From NCBI RefSeq assembly GCF_002699205.1, contig NZ_PABT01000014.1, positions 434,001-498,000 on the forward strand: a stretch of DNA of 64,000 nucleotides, given 5' to 3'. The position numbers and the translations under genes are program-made. Below are positions 41,909-51,571 of this stretch, in pieces. The stretch's first letter is position 1. The number at the start of each line of letters is the position of its first letter. A model generated the notes under the pieces. The model was not told where the DNA came from. It made no database searches and worked only from the letters and a program-made list of their open reading frames with translations. The DNA is from Allomuricauda sp. Lineage in GTDB: Bacteria; Bacteroidota; Bacteroidia; Flavobacteriales; Flavobacteriaceae.

Positions 41909-44171
41909 ATCGCAAGGTTTTTATGGTCAAAATGGCATCATTTAGCACAAAGGGCATGGGAATGCTGTTTTTTGGCCGTTGGGGAATGCTAAAATCGGGA
42001 TGTGTGAGGAGGTCGTTGGAAGCTTCGTACAAGGTTAGCTCAAGCACCGAATCCTTTGGGAACTCCAATTGCAATTCCGTGAAATCATTATTTGTGATAT
42101 AGTGCGTTATCAGTCTGCTTTTACGGTTTTCCAAAAAATAAGAGGATAGTTCAATTTGGTTCACCTTGGCCCTGTTCAAGGTAATAGGGTTGGTAAATAC
42201 TTCAAGTCGATTTACATTTCTTTTAGGGGCGATACAAAGCTCAATAAGTCTGTTTTCCCCGATAATGGTGTCCAATACGGTATCAATGTAAGGAGCTTCA
42301 ATATTTTTCTTTGGAGCATCTGCCACATAGCTTAGGTTGGTACGGTATTTACTGGAAATGGTCTCAGCGTTGGGCACCCTTTTGTTTTCTCCCAAGAATT
42401 GTCCGTTCCAACCTATCAGGACATTATCATAAGTGGCCCAAAGCGCGGAATCCGTATCTGCATTGTAAACATACAAAAGGCTGCTCGGTTTTGGGCGGTC
42501 TTCATTAAAATCGGATTGTATATGGGCGGTTATGCCAAAAGCGAAGAAAAGAAACAAAAAGAGATAGGCCAATCTCCCCTTGCTCTTAAGCTGGGCAAAA
42601 AATGGTAGGACCAGTAAAAATAGCAAGGTGGTAAAAATTGTGGCGGCCACCATCATTTTTAGGCCGAGTCCTACGGGAAACATTTTTATGAAGGGAGAAT
42701 AGATCAATACAGCTGGCAAAGCCAAGAACACCAGAAGGAACGGGTTGGGCTCTTCTTGGTTTATGGTTACCAAAAAAGCGGCCAGCAAACCAAATAATGG
42801 GACAATAAAAAAAGCGGCCCCTTTTAAATAGGCTGAAACCAATCCACAGATGACCAACCAAATAATAATTGGCGCAACCAATAGATCTGGGGTGCTGATT
42901 TTGCGAAACTTGTTATAGGTGTAGAAGCAGACAAACAGGGAAAACATTACATAGACTACAATATAGGTGTGGCCGTTATAGGTGAAACCATGCAATATAT
43001 CCTTAAAGCCAGGGTACCACCATGTAATGATATTCCAACAAAAATATCCGGCAATTCCATTTATGCCCAAGGTAATGAGCATGGGCAAAAAACCTTTAAA
43101 TGTGTCCTTTACATTGAGTTTTTTCTTTTTAAAGCCATAAACAAGCAAAAGAACAAAGCCTAAAACCGCAACAGCGAACATGGGCCAGATCCATTCAAAA
43201 GGGTAGGATACCAGTTTATAGATCGGCAGATTGTAGTATACTTTGTCGTTCAAACTTTTAAGGTTGTCCAGGTCGGCATCACTAAAATAAGCGAGCAATG
43301 GCATCAAATAGCTGCCTTGGTGTGCCAAGGTATTTCGGTCAAGTCGCTCGTAGGTGTCCAAAGCGGTATGATAATCGAAATGATCATCTATGAAGGCAAA
43401 GTTGAACCCCTCTATGTCACCATCTTCCCTAAAAACGGTAAGATCGGTATCGTTCGGTAACATTTTATAAATACTATAGGCCAAAGAATTGGCTACTGGG
43501 TATTTTGGATTGGCATTTTTAAAGGCCTCTATCAAATTTCCATTGCCTCTATTGGTTTCGATGAGCATATAACTGGGGCCTCCGCTTCCTCGAGCTTCAA
43601 AATTTAGGGCAAGTCCCACATCTTTGGCCCATGGATGTTTGTTCACAAAGAGATCGGCTCCGTTGAGTCCAAGTTCTTCGGCATCGGTAATAAGAATGAT
43701 AATATCATTTTTCGGGGTCTTGTTCTTGTTCAAAAATGCCCGAACCCCCTCCAAAATTGTGGCAACCCCGCTAGCAGCATCACTTGCGCCGTATGAGGAA
43801 TGTGGGCTACTGTCGTAATGGGAGATCAAAAGAAGAGCCTTTCCATTGCTACTACCTTTGATTCTGGCCAAAATATTGGTGGCTTTGCTTAAGTTTCCCC
43901 AATCTCCTGCAGTATATCCCTCCTGCGTGATGGTTTCCAGACCCATTTTTTTCAGTTCGGAAATAATATAGCGCTTGGCTCGTTCGTGTCCGGGAAAACC
44001 AACGCCATGGGGTTCCACCGATAATTGTTTTACGTGGGCGAGCGCCCTGTCCGTGGAAAAGGATTCCAAGGAAACCTCTTCATTGGGGCTGTAGGATGGC
44101 ATCAACGATTTGAAACTCCAATAAACAGCTAAAAAAAGAAGTAGTAAGGCAAGCGTCCGGGAAAATTTCAT
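41901..44171 (-). CDS. M28 metallopeptidase with multi-pass membrane domain
   Basis: A 756-residue protein: an N-terminal anchor (about 6-22), an M28 zinc aminopeptidase domain (about 40-310) with SHYDSSPHSSYGASDAASG, TDAEELGLNGA and FIDDHFDYHTALD carrying the metal ligands, then about nine membrane helices (about 325-550) and a C-terminal beta-rich domain. This layout is that of ERMP1/Fxna-like peptidases. The catalytic domain would face the periplasm. It is co-directional with the SDR-like gene, overlapping by 8 bp. Confidence 0.9.
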   Translation of the reverse strand: MKFSRTLALLLLFLAVYWSFKSLMPSYSPNEEVSLESFSTDRALAHVKQLSVEPHGVGFPGHERAKRYIISELKKMGLETITQEGYTAGDWGNLSKATNILARIKGSSNGKALLLISHYDSSPHSSYGASDAASGVATILEGVRAFLNKNKTPKNDIIILITDAEELGLNGADLFVNKHPWAKDVGLALNFEARGSGGPSYMLIETNRGNGNLIEAFKNANPKYPVANSLAYSIYKMLPNDTDLTVFREDGDIEGFNFAFIDDHFDYHTALDTYERLDRNTLAHQGSYLMPLLAYFSDADLDNLKSLNDKVYYNLPIYKLVSYPFEWIWPMFAVAVLGFVLLLVYGFKKKKLNVKDTFKGFLPMLITLGINGIAGYFCWNIITWWYPGFKDILHGFTYNGHTYIVVYVMFSLFVCFYTYNKFRKISTPDLLVAPIIIWLVICGLVSAYLKGAAFFIVPLFGLLAAFLVTINQEEPNPFLLVFLALPAVLIYSPFIKMFPVGLGLKMMVAATIFTTLLFLLVLPFFAQLKSKGRLAYLFLFLFFAFGITAHIQSDFNEDRPKPSSLLYVYNADTDSALWATYDNVLIGWNGQFLGENKRVPNAETISSKYRTNLSYVADAPKKNIEAPYIDTVLDTIIGENRLIELCIAPKRNVNRLEVFTNPITLNRAKVNQIELSSYFLENRKSRLITHYITNNDFTELQLEFPKDSVLELTLYEASNDLLTHPDFSIPQRPKNSIPMPFVLNDAILTIKTLRFE

Positions 44172-44294
44172 GGTATAGTATTGTTGGCAGTTAAAAGTAT
44201 GAAATTATGAAAGGTTCTCATATTTAAAGGTATAAAATTAGGATATTCGCCAAAAAAAAACTATATTTATTAATCAACTTTAAAATCTAACCTT

Positions 44295-44765
44295 ATGGCA
44301 ATCAAAAGTTTTCAAGGCGTACGAAGCAAGGAGGAGAACAAGAAAAAGTACGATGCTCCTATTTTGGTGGAAGATTACATGACCAAAAAATTGATTACCT
44401 TTTCCCCCGATCAATCCATTTTGGAGGTGATGGAGGCTTTTGCCAAACACCATATTTCAGGTGGACCTGTAGTGGACAACAATGGTTTTTTGGTTGGTAT
44501 TATTTCCGAAGCCGACTGTATGAAGCAAATTTCAGAAAGTCGATATTTTAATCAACCCATCCTAGATAAGAGCGTAGAACGTTTCATGACCAAAAATGTG
44601 GAAACTATTCCGTGTGATATGACCATTTTTGATGCTGCAGGAGTGTTTGACAGGCATAATAGGCGCAGGCTGCCAGTAATGAAAAATGATATTTTGGTTG
44701 GGCAGATAAGTCGTAAGGATATTGTGATCGCTGCACTTAAACTAACATCTCATAGCTGGAAATAG
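44295..44765 (+). CDS. CBS-domain pair protein
   Basis: A 156-residue cytosolic protein made of two CBS domains (about 25-85: MTKKLITFSPDQSILEVMEA, and 95-150: FMTKNVETIPCDMTIFDAAG). Such pairs bind adenosine nucleotides and regulate partner enzymes or channels. No partner is adjacent; the next gene is convergent with a 1-bp gap. Confidence 0.9.
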   Translation: MAIKSFQGVRSKEENKKKYDAPILVEDYMTKKLITFSPDQSILEVMEAFAKHHISGGPVVDNNGFLVGIISEADCMKQISESRYFNQPILDKSVERFMTKNVETIPCDMTIFDAAGVFDRHNRRRLPVMKNDILVGQISRKDIVIAALKLTSHSWK

Positions 44766-44766
44766 T

Positions 44767-45120
44767 CTATTCCCTTTTTACGATCATATAATAGTCGTTG
44801 TCTAACGGTAAATACCCTAAATCGTAGACAAAATAGTAGGTGCTGCCTTTTTTTGTGGTATAAAGGTTTGTAATGTAATCAAAATCAAAGCCTTTGTCCA
44901 GTAAACGCATCTTGGTAGTCTTGGTTTTTCCATCTTTAAGGGGAAAGCTGTCCAAAATTCTATAGTTTTTGCGGAGTTTGTTGTTGATGTTGCGCACCAA
45001 GTTTTTGCTATCTCGGTTCATTAGATTATTGTAGGCATTTCTACAATGATCGGAACAGTATTTTTGGTCTATGCGGCCTACAAGTTTTTCCCCGCATACC
45101 AAGCATTTTCTTTCGGACAT
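44767..45120 (-). CDS. Small zinc-ribbon protein (DUF2116-like)
   Basis: A 117-residue protein. The N-terminus has four cysteines/histidines in a zinc-ribbon pattern (CLVCGEKLVGRIDQKYCSDHC), as in small DUF2116 proteins; the rest is basic, with a beta-rich end (YFVYDLGYLPLDNDYYMIVK). Possible RNA or protein binding; not proven. It is followed 15 bp later by the pentapeptide gene's stop region on the same strand. Confidence 0.8.
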   Translation of the reverse strand: MSERKCLVCGEKLVGRIDQKYCSDHCRNAYNNLMNRDSKNLVRNINNKLRKNYRILDSFPLKDGKTKTTKMRLLDKGFDFDYITNLYTTKKGSTYYFVYDLGYLPLDNDYYMIVKRE

Positions 45121-45135
45121 AGGAATAGGATAAGA

Positions 45136-45708
45136 TTAGGTCACCACAATATCATACTTTTTTAGCAAACCGATCAAACCATCTTTACTGAACTTGGCTT
45201 TCTTGGTTCGGTTTAGGGATGGGTCTATGTTGAAATTAAATGCTGATACAAGGTCGGCTTGCTCCAAATCCGTATTTTCGAATATGGCATTGTCCAAGTT
45301 ACAATTGGAAAATTTGGCCTGTTTCAAATTAGTTTCGGTAAAGTCGACCTGATGCATTTTACAATCTTGGAATTGGGTACGAGGTATGTTCAAGCCAGAA
45401 AAAGAAGCTACTGAAAGATTGCATCCGACAAATTTGAAAGACATTAATAGTTGGTCGCAAGTTTCAAACTGTAGACCTACCATTTTACATCTCTCAAAGG
45501 TCACATCATTGAAAATGGTATGGGAAATGTTGGTATTGGTGAGGTCACAACCTTCAAAGGTGCATTCCACAAAATTTTGATTGTCCAAAAAACCCTTGGA
45601 GAAAAGGCAGTCCACAAAACGACAATTTTCATAATCGCCCTTGGGCAATTTCGTCTGTGAATAATCTTGTTTCGTGAACTCCTGTTCTATCCAAAAGGTG
45701 TCAGACAT
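45136..45708 (-). CDS. Pentapeptide-repeat protein
   Basis: A 190-residue protein with A(D/N)LxX-type repeats from about residue 25 to 165 (for example FEGCDLTNTNISHTIFNDVT, TETNLKQAKFSNCNLDNAIF). These fold as a right-handed beta-helix. Some family members (Qnr/MfpA) protect DNA gyrase; this one has an extended F/C-rich repeat typical of McbG/YjbI types, but function is not assignable. Confidence 0.9.
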   Translation of the reverse strand: MSDTFWIEQEFTKQDYSQTKLPKGDYENCRFVDCLFSKGFLDNQNFVECTFEGCDLTNTNISHTIFNDVTFERCKMVGLQFETCDQLLMSFKFVGCNLSVASFSGLNIPRTQFQDCKMHQVDFTETNLKQAKFSNCNLDNAIFENTDLEQADLVSAFNFNIDPSLNRTKKAKFSKDGLIGLLKKYDIVVT

Positions 45709-45722
45709 GTTTTATGTTTGAA

Positions 45723-46214
45723 TTATTTCGCCCGTTTGTAGGCAAAGAGGATTTCTTCTGTATTGCCCCCTTCTTCAATAAGTACGTGGACATTCATTTG
45801 GTCGTCATTGATTCTTTCCATGGTGAGCCCTTCAAAATACACCTTGTTCGGTTCCAGTTTCACCAATTTAAAATCAACGGTTTCATCCTTTTCTTCCCAA
45901 CCTTTTAAGTTACCATCAAAATGCTTGAGTTGGAGTATGATGGAATCGTCCAATTGTTGAATGTGGCCCGATTCGTAGAAGGAAACTTTGCCGTCGTTCA
46001 CCATTCGGAAAACGAACATCATGGAGTTGCCCATCGGTGCGCTCCAGATCTCTTCCGCGGTGCCCCCAAAGGCTTCACCTATCCAGTGACCCTCAATCCA
46101 GGCAACATCTTCGAGGTTTGCTTTGGGTGATGTTGCTCCTTCGGGCAATTGCAAGGTATGCTGTGCAGAAATAACCCCTGCACTAATCAAAAAAATAAGT
46201 GTGATTGATTTCAT
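45723..46214 (-). CDS. Exported DUF6265 protein
   Basis: A 163-residue protein with a signal peptide (SAGVISAQHT) and a DUF6265 beta-barrel-like domain (DVAWIEGHWIGEAFGGTAEE, then SMMFVFRMVNDGK, and KVYFEGLTMERIND). The fold resembles lipocalin/calycin-like small ligand binders; function unknown. It is the second gene of a leftward run. Confidence 0.85.
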   Translation of the reverse strand: MKSITLIFLISAGVISAQHTLQLPEGATSPKANLEDVAWIEGHWIGEAFGGTAEEIWSAPMGNSMMFVFRMVNDGKVSFYESGHIQQLDDSIILQLKHFDGNLKGWEEKDETVDFKLVKLEPNKVYFEGLTMERINDDQMNVHVLIEEGGNTEEILFAYKRAK

Positions 46215-46247
46215 AATAGGGTTTTTTGATTGATGAAAGCCTTGCCC

Positions 46248-46949
46248 TTAATTGGACAAAGCAAATTTTACATTGACCGTGGTCTCAACTTTGATTTTCT
46301 CAAAATCGATGTCCAAGGGTTGTGCTTGGCCTATGTCCGCGGAAGTAGCTTTCATCTCCATCATTGGAGCTGTATTGTATCGTGGATAATAGGGTTGTGA
46401 GTTGTCCGCAATATGAATGGCCATTCCTACTTTTTGTCCAAGTGGTTTTGTAAGGGCATCGGCTTTTTGCTTGGCTTTTTTTACGGCCCTTGATTTTAGC
46501 TCCAGTTCCAGTTCGTCCATTTTTGAATACTCGGTCTTTTCAATACTTGTGTTGGCAATGTCCAATTGTTCCAAGGCCATCATAACATCACCCAATTCTT
46601 TCCCAGAATAAACAAGTAAAGAGTATTGTTTGCTTTTGAGCACCTCTTTCTGGCGCAAAAAGTATTTTTTAAAGTTGCTGCCCATATCCTTGATGGTCAG
46701 TTGCTCATATAGATCAATGCCAAGGGCTTTCAATCTTTGTGCCATTTGGTTCTCTTGTTCCTCTACAGAAACACGACCTTTGGTATCTTTTTCTTGGATG
46801 ATGATATTCAGGTAAATTTTATCAGGGGTGACCAAGGTGTCCACTCTGGCCATAGTTTCCAGATAAGTGGTGTCCAAAAAGTTTTTGGATTGAGCAAAAA
46901 TGGTCGAAGTGATTAAAACCGTAGCTATAAAAATGATTGTCTTTTTCAT
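46248..46949 (-). CDS. Exported SIMPL-domain protein (DUF541)
   Basis: A 233-residue protein with a signal peptide (ITSTIFAQSKN) and a SIMPL domain: TYLETMARVDTLVTPDKIYL, AMRKAKQKADAL-like block AVKKAKQKADALTKPLGQKV and the terminal VETTVNVKFALSN. Such proteins (BP26/OMP28 family) form channel-like oligomers in the periplasm and relate to oxidative-stress tolerance. It is co-directional with the DUF6265 gene (33-bp gap). Confidence 0.9.
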   Translation of the reverse strand: MKKTIIFIATVLITSTIFAQSKNFLDTTYLETMARVDTLVTPDKIYLNIIIQEKDTKGRVSVEEQENQMAQRLKALGIDLYEQLTIKDMGSNFKKYFLRQKEVLKSKQYSLLVYSGKELGDVMMALEQLDIANTSIEKTEYSKMDELELELKSRAVKKAKQKADALTKPLGQKVGMAIHIADNSQPYYPRYNTAPMMEMKATSADIGQAQPLDIDFEKIKVETTVNVKFALSN

Positions 46950-47042
46950 GATGTAATTTTATTAAAAGTAAATACTTCCCCCTTACATTCAAAACCTGTG
47001 CCGTATTTTAAGGTCGATGGAATCATCAAAATCTCTGGATTA

Positions 47043-47059
47043 ACTCAATTAACTTGAGT
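47043..47059. promoter_or_regulatory. Palindrome upstream of glycerate kinase
   Basis: ACTCAA-N5-TTGAGT has perfect 6-bp arms and lies 11 bp before the chosen ATG, a plausible operator or autoregulatory site. Confidence 0.4.
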
Positions 47060-47070
47060 ACATTGTGACC

Positions 47071-48207
47071 ATGAAATTTATTTTGGCACCCGATAAATAT
47101 AAAGGTTCCCTTACAGGACGTGAATTTTGTGAAACCGTTGCCTGTGGCATCAAAAAAGTTTTTCCAAATGTCGAGATCATCAATAGGCCCTTGGCCGATG
47201 GCGGTGATGGTACCATAGATGTGGTCGCGGATTACCTTAATGCTTCAAAAGTGACCGTAAAGGTCAAGGATCCTTTGTTTAGAGAGATCACCACACAATA
47301 TTTACTTTCGGAAGACAAACAAACGGCCTTTATAGAAATGTCCGAAGCATCTGGGTATAAATTGCTCAAAAAATCGGAGATGAACTGCATGGAAACCACA
47401 ACCTTGGGTACTGGTGAGATGATTGTGGATGCTATCGAAAAAGGGGCCAAAAATGTTGTTTTGGGAATCGGGGGCAGTGCCACCAACGATGGGGGCATGG
47501 GTATGGCCGTAGCTTTGGGCTATTCTTTTCTGGACGCTGATGGAAATGAACTGGAACCGATTGGACGGAACTTGGGCAAGGTGGAAGAGATTCAGCGGAA
47601 CAATATTAATCCAAAGTTGTCCAATGCTAAAATTAAAGTGGCCTGCGACGTGAACAACCCTTTTTATGGTGACAATGGAGCTGCTAAAATTTACGGTCCG
47701 CAAAAAGGGGCTTCGGGGGAAGAAGTAACGTTTTTGGACAGTGGCTTACGAAGTTTTGCCAAAGTACTACGCTCTACTTTTGATATAGATGTGCAAAACA
47801 TACCTGGTGCCGGAGCGGCTGGAGGGGTAGGAGGAGGTGCAGTTGTTTTTTTGAATGCCGAACTGGCCTCTGGGGTTGACTTGGTGATGGAACTTGCCAA
47901 TTTTGATGAGGTATTGGAAGGAGCCGACTGGGTAATCACCGGTGAGGGGCAGTTGGACGGTCAGACCTTTTCGGGTAAAACCATTAATGGCGTAGTGCAA
48001 TCCGCAAAAAAAAGAAATGTTCCCATCGCGGCATTCTGTGGCTCCATTGATGTAACTATTGAAGAGATGCAAAAAATGGGATTGGACTATGCTGTTTCCA
48101 TTCTCAATCAAATAGGAAACTTGGAAGACGCCAAGGCAAAGACCACGATAAACTTAGAGCTGGCCAGTTATAATTTTGCGAACTTGTTGAGGCTGGGCAA
48201 AGACTAG
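47071..48207 (+). CDS. Glycerate kinase (GlxK/GarK type)
   Basis: A 378-residue type I glycerate kinase. MKFILAPDKYKGSLTG opens the protein; I use the ATG at 47071, not the GTG six bases earlier. GIGGSATNDGGMGMAVALGY and GAGAAGGVGGGAVVF are the family's conserved blocks, and DWVITGEGQLDGQTF binds substrate. It makes 2- or 3-phosphoglycerate from glycerate and ATP, in glyoxylate or photorespiratory-type salvage. The gene shares its stop bases (CTAG) with the convergent GNAT gene. Confidence 0.93.
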   Translation: MKFILAPDKYKGSLTGREFCETVACGIKKVFPNVEIINRPLADGGDGTIDVVADYLNASKVTVKVKDPLFREITTQYLLSEDKQTAFIEMSEASGYKLLKKSEMNCMETTTLGTGEMIVDAIEKGAKNVVLGIGGSATNDGGMGMAVALGYSFLDADGNELEPIGRNLGKVEEIQRNNINPKLSNAKIKVACDVNNPFYGDNGAAKIYGPQKGASGEEVTFLDSGLRSFAKVLRSTFDIDVQNIPGAGAAGGVGGGAVVFLNAELASGVDLVMELANFDEVLEGADWVITGEGQLDGQTFSGKTINGVVQSAKKRNVPIAAFCGSIDVTIEEMQKMGLDYAVSILNQIGNLEDAKAKTTINLELASYNFANLLRLGKD

Positions 48208-48806
48208 TCCAAACGGTTGGTGCCCATTTTAAATTCCAACGACGTTTTTACGGTCTTCCATTCGCTGTTCAAAATGGAAAACACCACAGTGTCACGAAGA
48301 TTTCCAAACTCGTCTATTCGGTGGTTACGTAAAATACCATCTTGTTTGGCTCCCAAACGAAGTATGGCATTTCTGGAAGGATGGTTGTGAAAGTGGGTCC
48401 TGAATTCTACGGCGATACAGTTCAAGCTTTCAAAGGCATGTTTTAGTAAAAGGTACTTACATTCGGTGTTGATCCCGGTACGCTGGGCTTTTTTCGCATA
48501 CCAAGTTGCCCCGATTTCCACCCGTTTGTTTTTGGAATCCACATTCAAATAACGTGTGCTGCCGACCACGGTATTCGTTGTTTTGTCGATAACGGCAAAG
48601 GGCAGTGCATTTCCCTTTTCTTGCTCGGCAAGTGCAATTTCTATATAGGAATCAATGGATTTGGGAGATGGGACGGAGGTGTACCAAAGTTCCCAAAGCT
48701 TTCCATCGGATGCGGCAAAAGCAAGGTCTACTTTCTGGGATTTCTGCAAGGGGACAAGCTTTACCAATTTACCTTCCAGCTCAATGGGACACAGCCAAGA
48801 TTCCAT
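48204..48806 (-). CDS. GNAT-family acetyltransferase (RimL-like)
   Basis: A 200-residue acetyltransferase with the acetyl-CoA fold. WLCPIELEGKLVKLVPLQKS opens it, ATWYAKKAQRTGINTECKYL holds the acetyl-CoA loop region, and EFRTHFHNHPSRNAILRLGA is the RimL-like block. It may acetylate a small molecule or a protein N-terminus. It is convergent with the glycerate kinase gene. Confidence 0.92.
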   Translation of the reverse strand: MESWLCPIELEGKLVKLVPLQKSQKVDLAFAASDGKLWELWYTSVPSPKSIDSYIEIALAEQEKGNALPFAVIDKTTNTVVGSTRYLNVDSKNKRVEIGATWYAKKAQRTGINTECKYLLLKHAFESLNCIAVEFRTHFHNHPSRNAILRLGAKQDGILRNHRIDEFGNLRDTVVFSILNSEWKTVKTSLEFKMGTNRLD

Positions 48807-48959
48807 AGGATGATTTTAAAGTCCAAATATAGGCTTAAATGTGCCCATTTTTTATAGAAAAAGACTGGAAATCCACTCCTTGTCCTTTTTGTCAGTGAGG
48901 AAATTGTTTTGGAGGACATTATCTTACATTGATTTATCACTGACATATATGGAATAATT

Positions 48960-48993
48960 AAGGCGCATCACCAAAGACAAAGGGATGCGCCTT
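48960..48993 (-). terminator. Hairpin after the beta-barrel protein gene
   Basis: Perfect 10-bp GC-rich arms (AAGGCGCATC at 48960-48969 and its complement at 48984-48993) enclose a 14-nt loop. On the minus strand the stem is followed by TTAATTATT, a weak U-rich run, so it likely ends the leftward beta-barrel transcript. Confidence 0.55.
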
Positions 48994-49061
48994 GAGCGGG
49001 CCAATTCAAAAAAAATTGAAACAGGCTTTGGACGGGTTGGCAATTATAAAAATGAACAAAA

Positions 49062-51488
49062 CTAGTTGCCACCCACTCTGTCCATTTCCTCCAAGCTATT
49101 TTTGCGAACCTTTCTTTCTGCTTTATTGCCGTTGTCAAAACTATAACGCAGGTTAAGGTTTATAGCCTGTTGCCCGAAATATTGTTTAAGGTTAAAATAG
49201 TTACCTCCATAAGTTGCATCTATTTTCATATCCATGGTCTTGAAGATATCGGTAGCCTGTAGGGTAACATTCAGTTTATCATCCATAAAAGAGCGTTTAA
49301 TGCCTGCATCCAACCACCATTGACCGCTAAGTGTATAAATTCCATAAGCCGTTGGTCCATTGACAGTAGCGCCCATTTCCAGTTTAAAGTCTGCAGGAAG
49401 GCTGATTTGGTGGTTGGTTTGGATCATATAAAAGAACTTGTTGTTATTGATCGTTTCGTTGTCTATCTCCATTTTATAGTATTGCTGCGTAAAGAGAAGG
49501 GTGTTATTGGTTTGCCAGAAGGGAGCCAATTGAATCGGGGCAATTACAGTGGCATTGTAACTTTTAAAATAATCCAGGTTTTTTATGGATAATATGGTTT
49601 TACCGGTTGTGGGGTTGGTGGATGGTAGTTCTGCCATGTAATTTTTATTATAATCGTAACTCAGTATTAGATTGTACTTTCGGAAAAAAGTCTGTCCTAA
49701 TTTAAATGAATTGGATATTTGAGGCCTTATATCGGGGTTGCCCACGATAGAGGTATTTGGATCCAAATAGAACAGAAATGGATTCATCAACTCGTAATCT
49801 GGACGGGTAATCCGTTTGCTAAAGGAATAGTTCAGTTTATAATTATCGCTTACTTGTTGTTCAATAGAAACATTGGGGAAAAGGTTAAGGTAATCTTTCT
49901 TATTGGTTTGGTCGAGAATAAAGGATCTCCCTTTGCCCTTTGTTTGTTCTAAGCGTAAACCTCCTTGAATATTCCAGGTATCATTAATACGGTTACTATA
50001 GTTTACATATCCGGCAAAAATTTCTTCTTCATATCGGAAGTCATTGCTTCCGTTGGGATCCAAAGTACTGTCTTCCCCTATGCCCAAATAGGCCTGCAGT
50101 TCGCTATTTGAAATTACCTTACTTGCCTTTATGCCTGTTTCAAGTGTTGAAGCATTTGACAAAGGCAGGGTAAAGTCGATTCTTGCGGCATAGATATCGT
50201 AGTCTGAGTTGCTTTCGTTGGATAGCGATTCAAACGGGTTGGAACCATCTTCGGAATACAAATATTGATTCCTGAATTGCGATTCGCTTTCCTTTTTTAG
50301 CCTAACATAATCGATATCCGCGGATATGCGGGTTCCTATGGTATCGAGTTTTCCCATATAATGAAGGTTTATCCGTGCATTTCCAAAACTTTCATCCATA
50401 TGATTTTTGGCATCGATATCTACAGTGGTATCGTCGTTCATGATTCCAAGACTTTTTAGATCCCAGTTTTTGTCACCATTCTGGTACATAAAATTGCCCA
50501 TTATCCCTACGCTGTGCTTTTCATTTAAGGTATAGTCGGTTCCGATTTGGATCGAGGGAACAAAACGCTTGTTGTGCTGTACCGCATCTTGACTGTAATA
50601 ACTATAGGCACTCTCATCCGGAAAGGTGCGATAAGAGAAAGCATCCCTTACCAAGCCCCGTTGTGAAGCATCTATGTTTACAAAAGAGTTCCATTTCCCC
50701 TTGTTATAATTTAGGCTTGCGCCACTGTTGAGGAGTGTTTGTCGGCCAATTTTTATTCCGCTGTAAACACTTCCGTTCATACCGCTAAGGCTATTCTTTT
50801 TGAGGGTGATATTAAGTATACCAGCACTTCCTTCGGCGTCATATTTGGCAGAAGGGTTCGTTATTACTTCTATGTTTTCGATATTTTCTGCAGGCATGTT
50901 TTCAAGTAGGTTTTTGAGCTCTTCGGAGGTAAAATAAGTAAGGCGTTCATCGATCATTACAGCGACTCCACTATTACCGTTAATTTGGAAATCACCATTT
51001 TGATTGACAGATACGCCCGGTGCTTTGGTCAGCATCTGGTATGCGGAGCTTCCTGCCGCAAGGGAGCTTCCAGCGACCCGCATTACCACTTTTCCGTTTT
51101 CGGCACGCACTTGGGGCCTCAAGGTCTTTACGACCACTTCATCGAGCATGGTGGTTTCTTCGTTAAGGGTGATGCTTCCAAAATCCTTGCTAAACTCGGG
51201 ACCAGTAATCTCAAATTCCGGGGTGAGGGTATTGGTGTATCCAATTGCACTAAGCCGCAGAAAATATTTTCCGGTAAGATTGGGAGTTAGGCTAAATTTT
51301 CCATCTATATCGCTCATGGTCCCGGTAACCATGGTCGAGTCGGGCAGTTTCATCAAGGCGACCGTGGCAAAGGGAACGGGTTCATTTTTTTGGTCGTACA
51401 AAGTTCCATTTAGGTTGGGGCCCTGGGCAAGCAAAAAGTTGCCTACAAACAAGGTCATTGACAAGAAAATTATCTGATAACGTTTCAT
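49062..51488 (-). CDS. Outer-membrane beta-barrel protein of the TonB-receptor-like family
   Basis: An 808-residue protein starting at 51488 (MKRYQIIFLSM). Signal peptide (VGNFLLAQGPN), a carboxypeptidase-D-like domain (about 20-110: GTLYDQKNEPVPFATVALMK), a plug-like segment (LTKAPGVSVNQNGDFQING, IEVITNPSAKYDAEGSAGIL) and a large beta barrel. The plug and barrel are of the OMP_b-brl_3 type found beside LytTR pairs, rather than typical iron receptors. The divergent LytS/LytTR pair is its likely regulator. Cargo unknown; possibly envelope stress or small-peptide handling (inference). Confidence 0.9.
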   Translation of the reverse strand: MKRYQIIFLSMTLFVGNFLLAQGPNLNGTLYDQKNEPVPFATVALMKLPDSTMVTGTMSDIDGKFSLTPNLTGKYFLRLSAIGYTNTLTPEFEITGPEFSKDFGSITLNEETTMLDEVVVKTLRPQVRAENGKVVMRVAGSSLAAGSSAYQMLTKAPGVSVNQNGDFQINGNSGVAVMIDERLTYFTSEELKNLLENMPAENIENIEVITNPSAKYDAEGSAGILNITLKKNSLSGMNGSVYSGIKIGRQTLLNSGASLNYNKGKWNSFVNIDASQRGLVRDAFSYRTFPDESAYSYYSQDAVQHNKRFVPSIQIGTDYTLNEKHSVGIMGNFMYQNGDKNWDLKSLGIMNDDTTVDIDAKNHMDESFGNARINLHYMGKLDTIGTRISADIDYVRLKKESESQFRNQYLYSEDGSNPFESLSNESNSDYDIYAARIDFTLPLSNASTLETGIKASKVISNSELQAYLGIGEDSTLDPNGSNDFRYEEEIFAGYVNYSNRINDTWNIQGGLRLEQTKGKGRSFILDQTNKKDYLNLFPNVSIEQQVSDNYKLNYSFSKRITRPDYELMNPFLFYLDPNTSIVGNPDIRPQISNSFKLGQTFFRKYNLILSYDYNKNYMAELPSTNPTTGKTILSIKNLDYFKSYNATVIAPIQLAPFWQTNNTLLFTQQYYKMEIDNETINNNKFFYMIQTNHQISLPADFKLEMGATVNGPTAYGIYTLSGQWWLDAGIKRSFMDDKLNVTLQATDIFKTMDMKIDATYGGNYFNLKQYFGQQAINLNLRYSFDNGNKAERKVRKNSLEEMDRVGGN

Positions 51489-51571
51489 AATGGCAAATTT
51501 TAAATGGTTCATTTTTATCGTTTTCGGTAGCAAAAATGCCGTGATTGAAAGGGCTGTAGAAGTGGTTTCCG

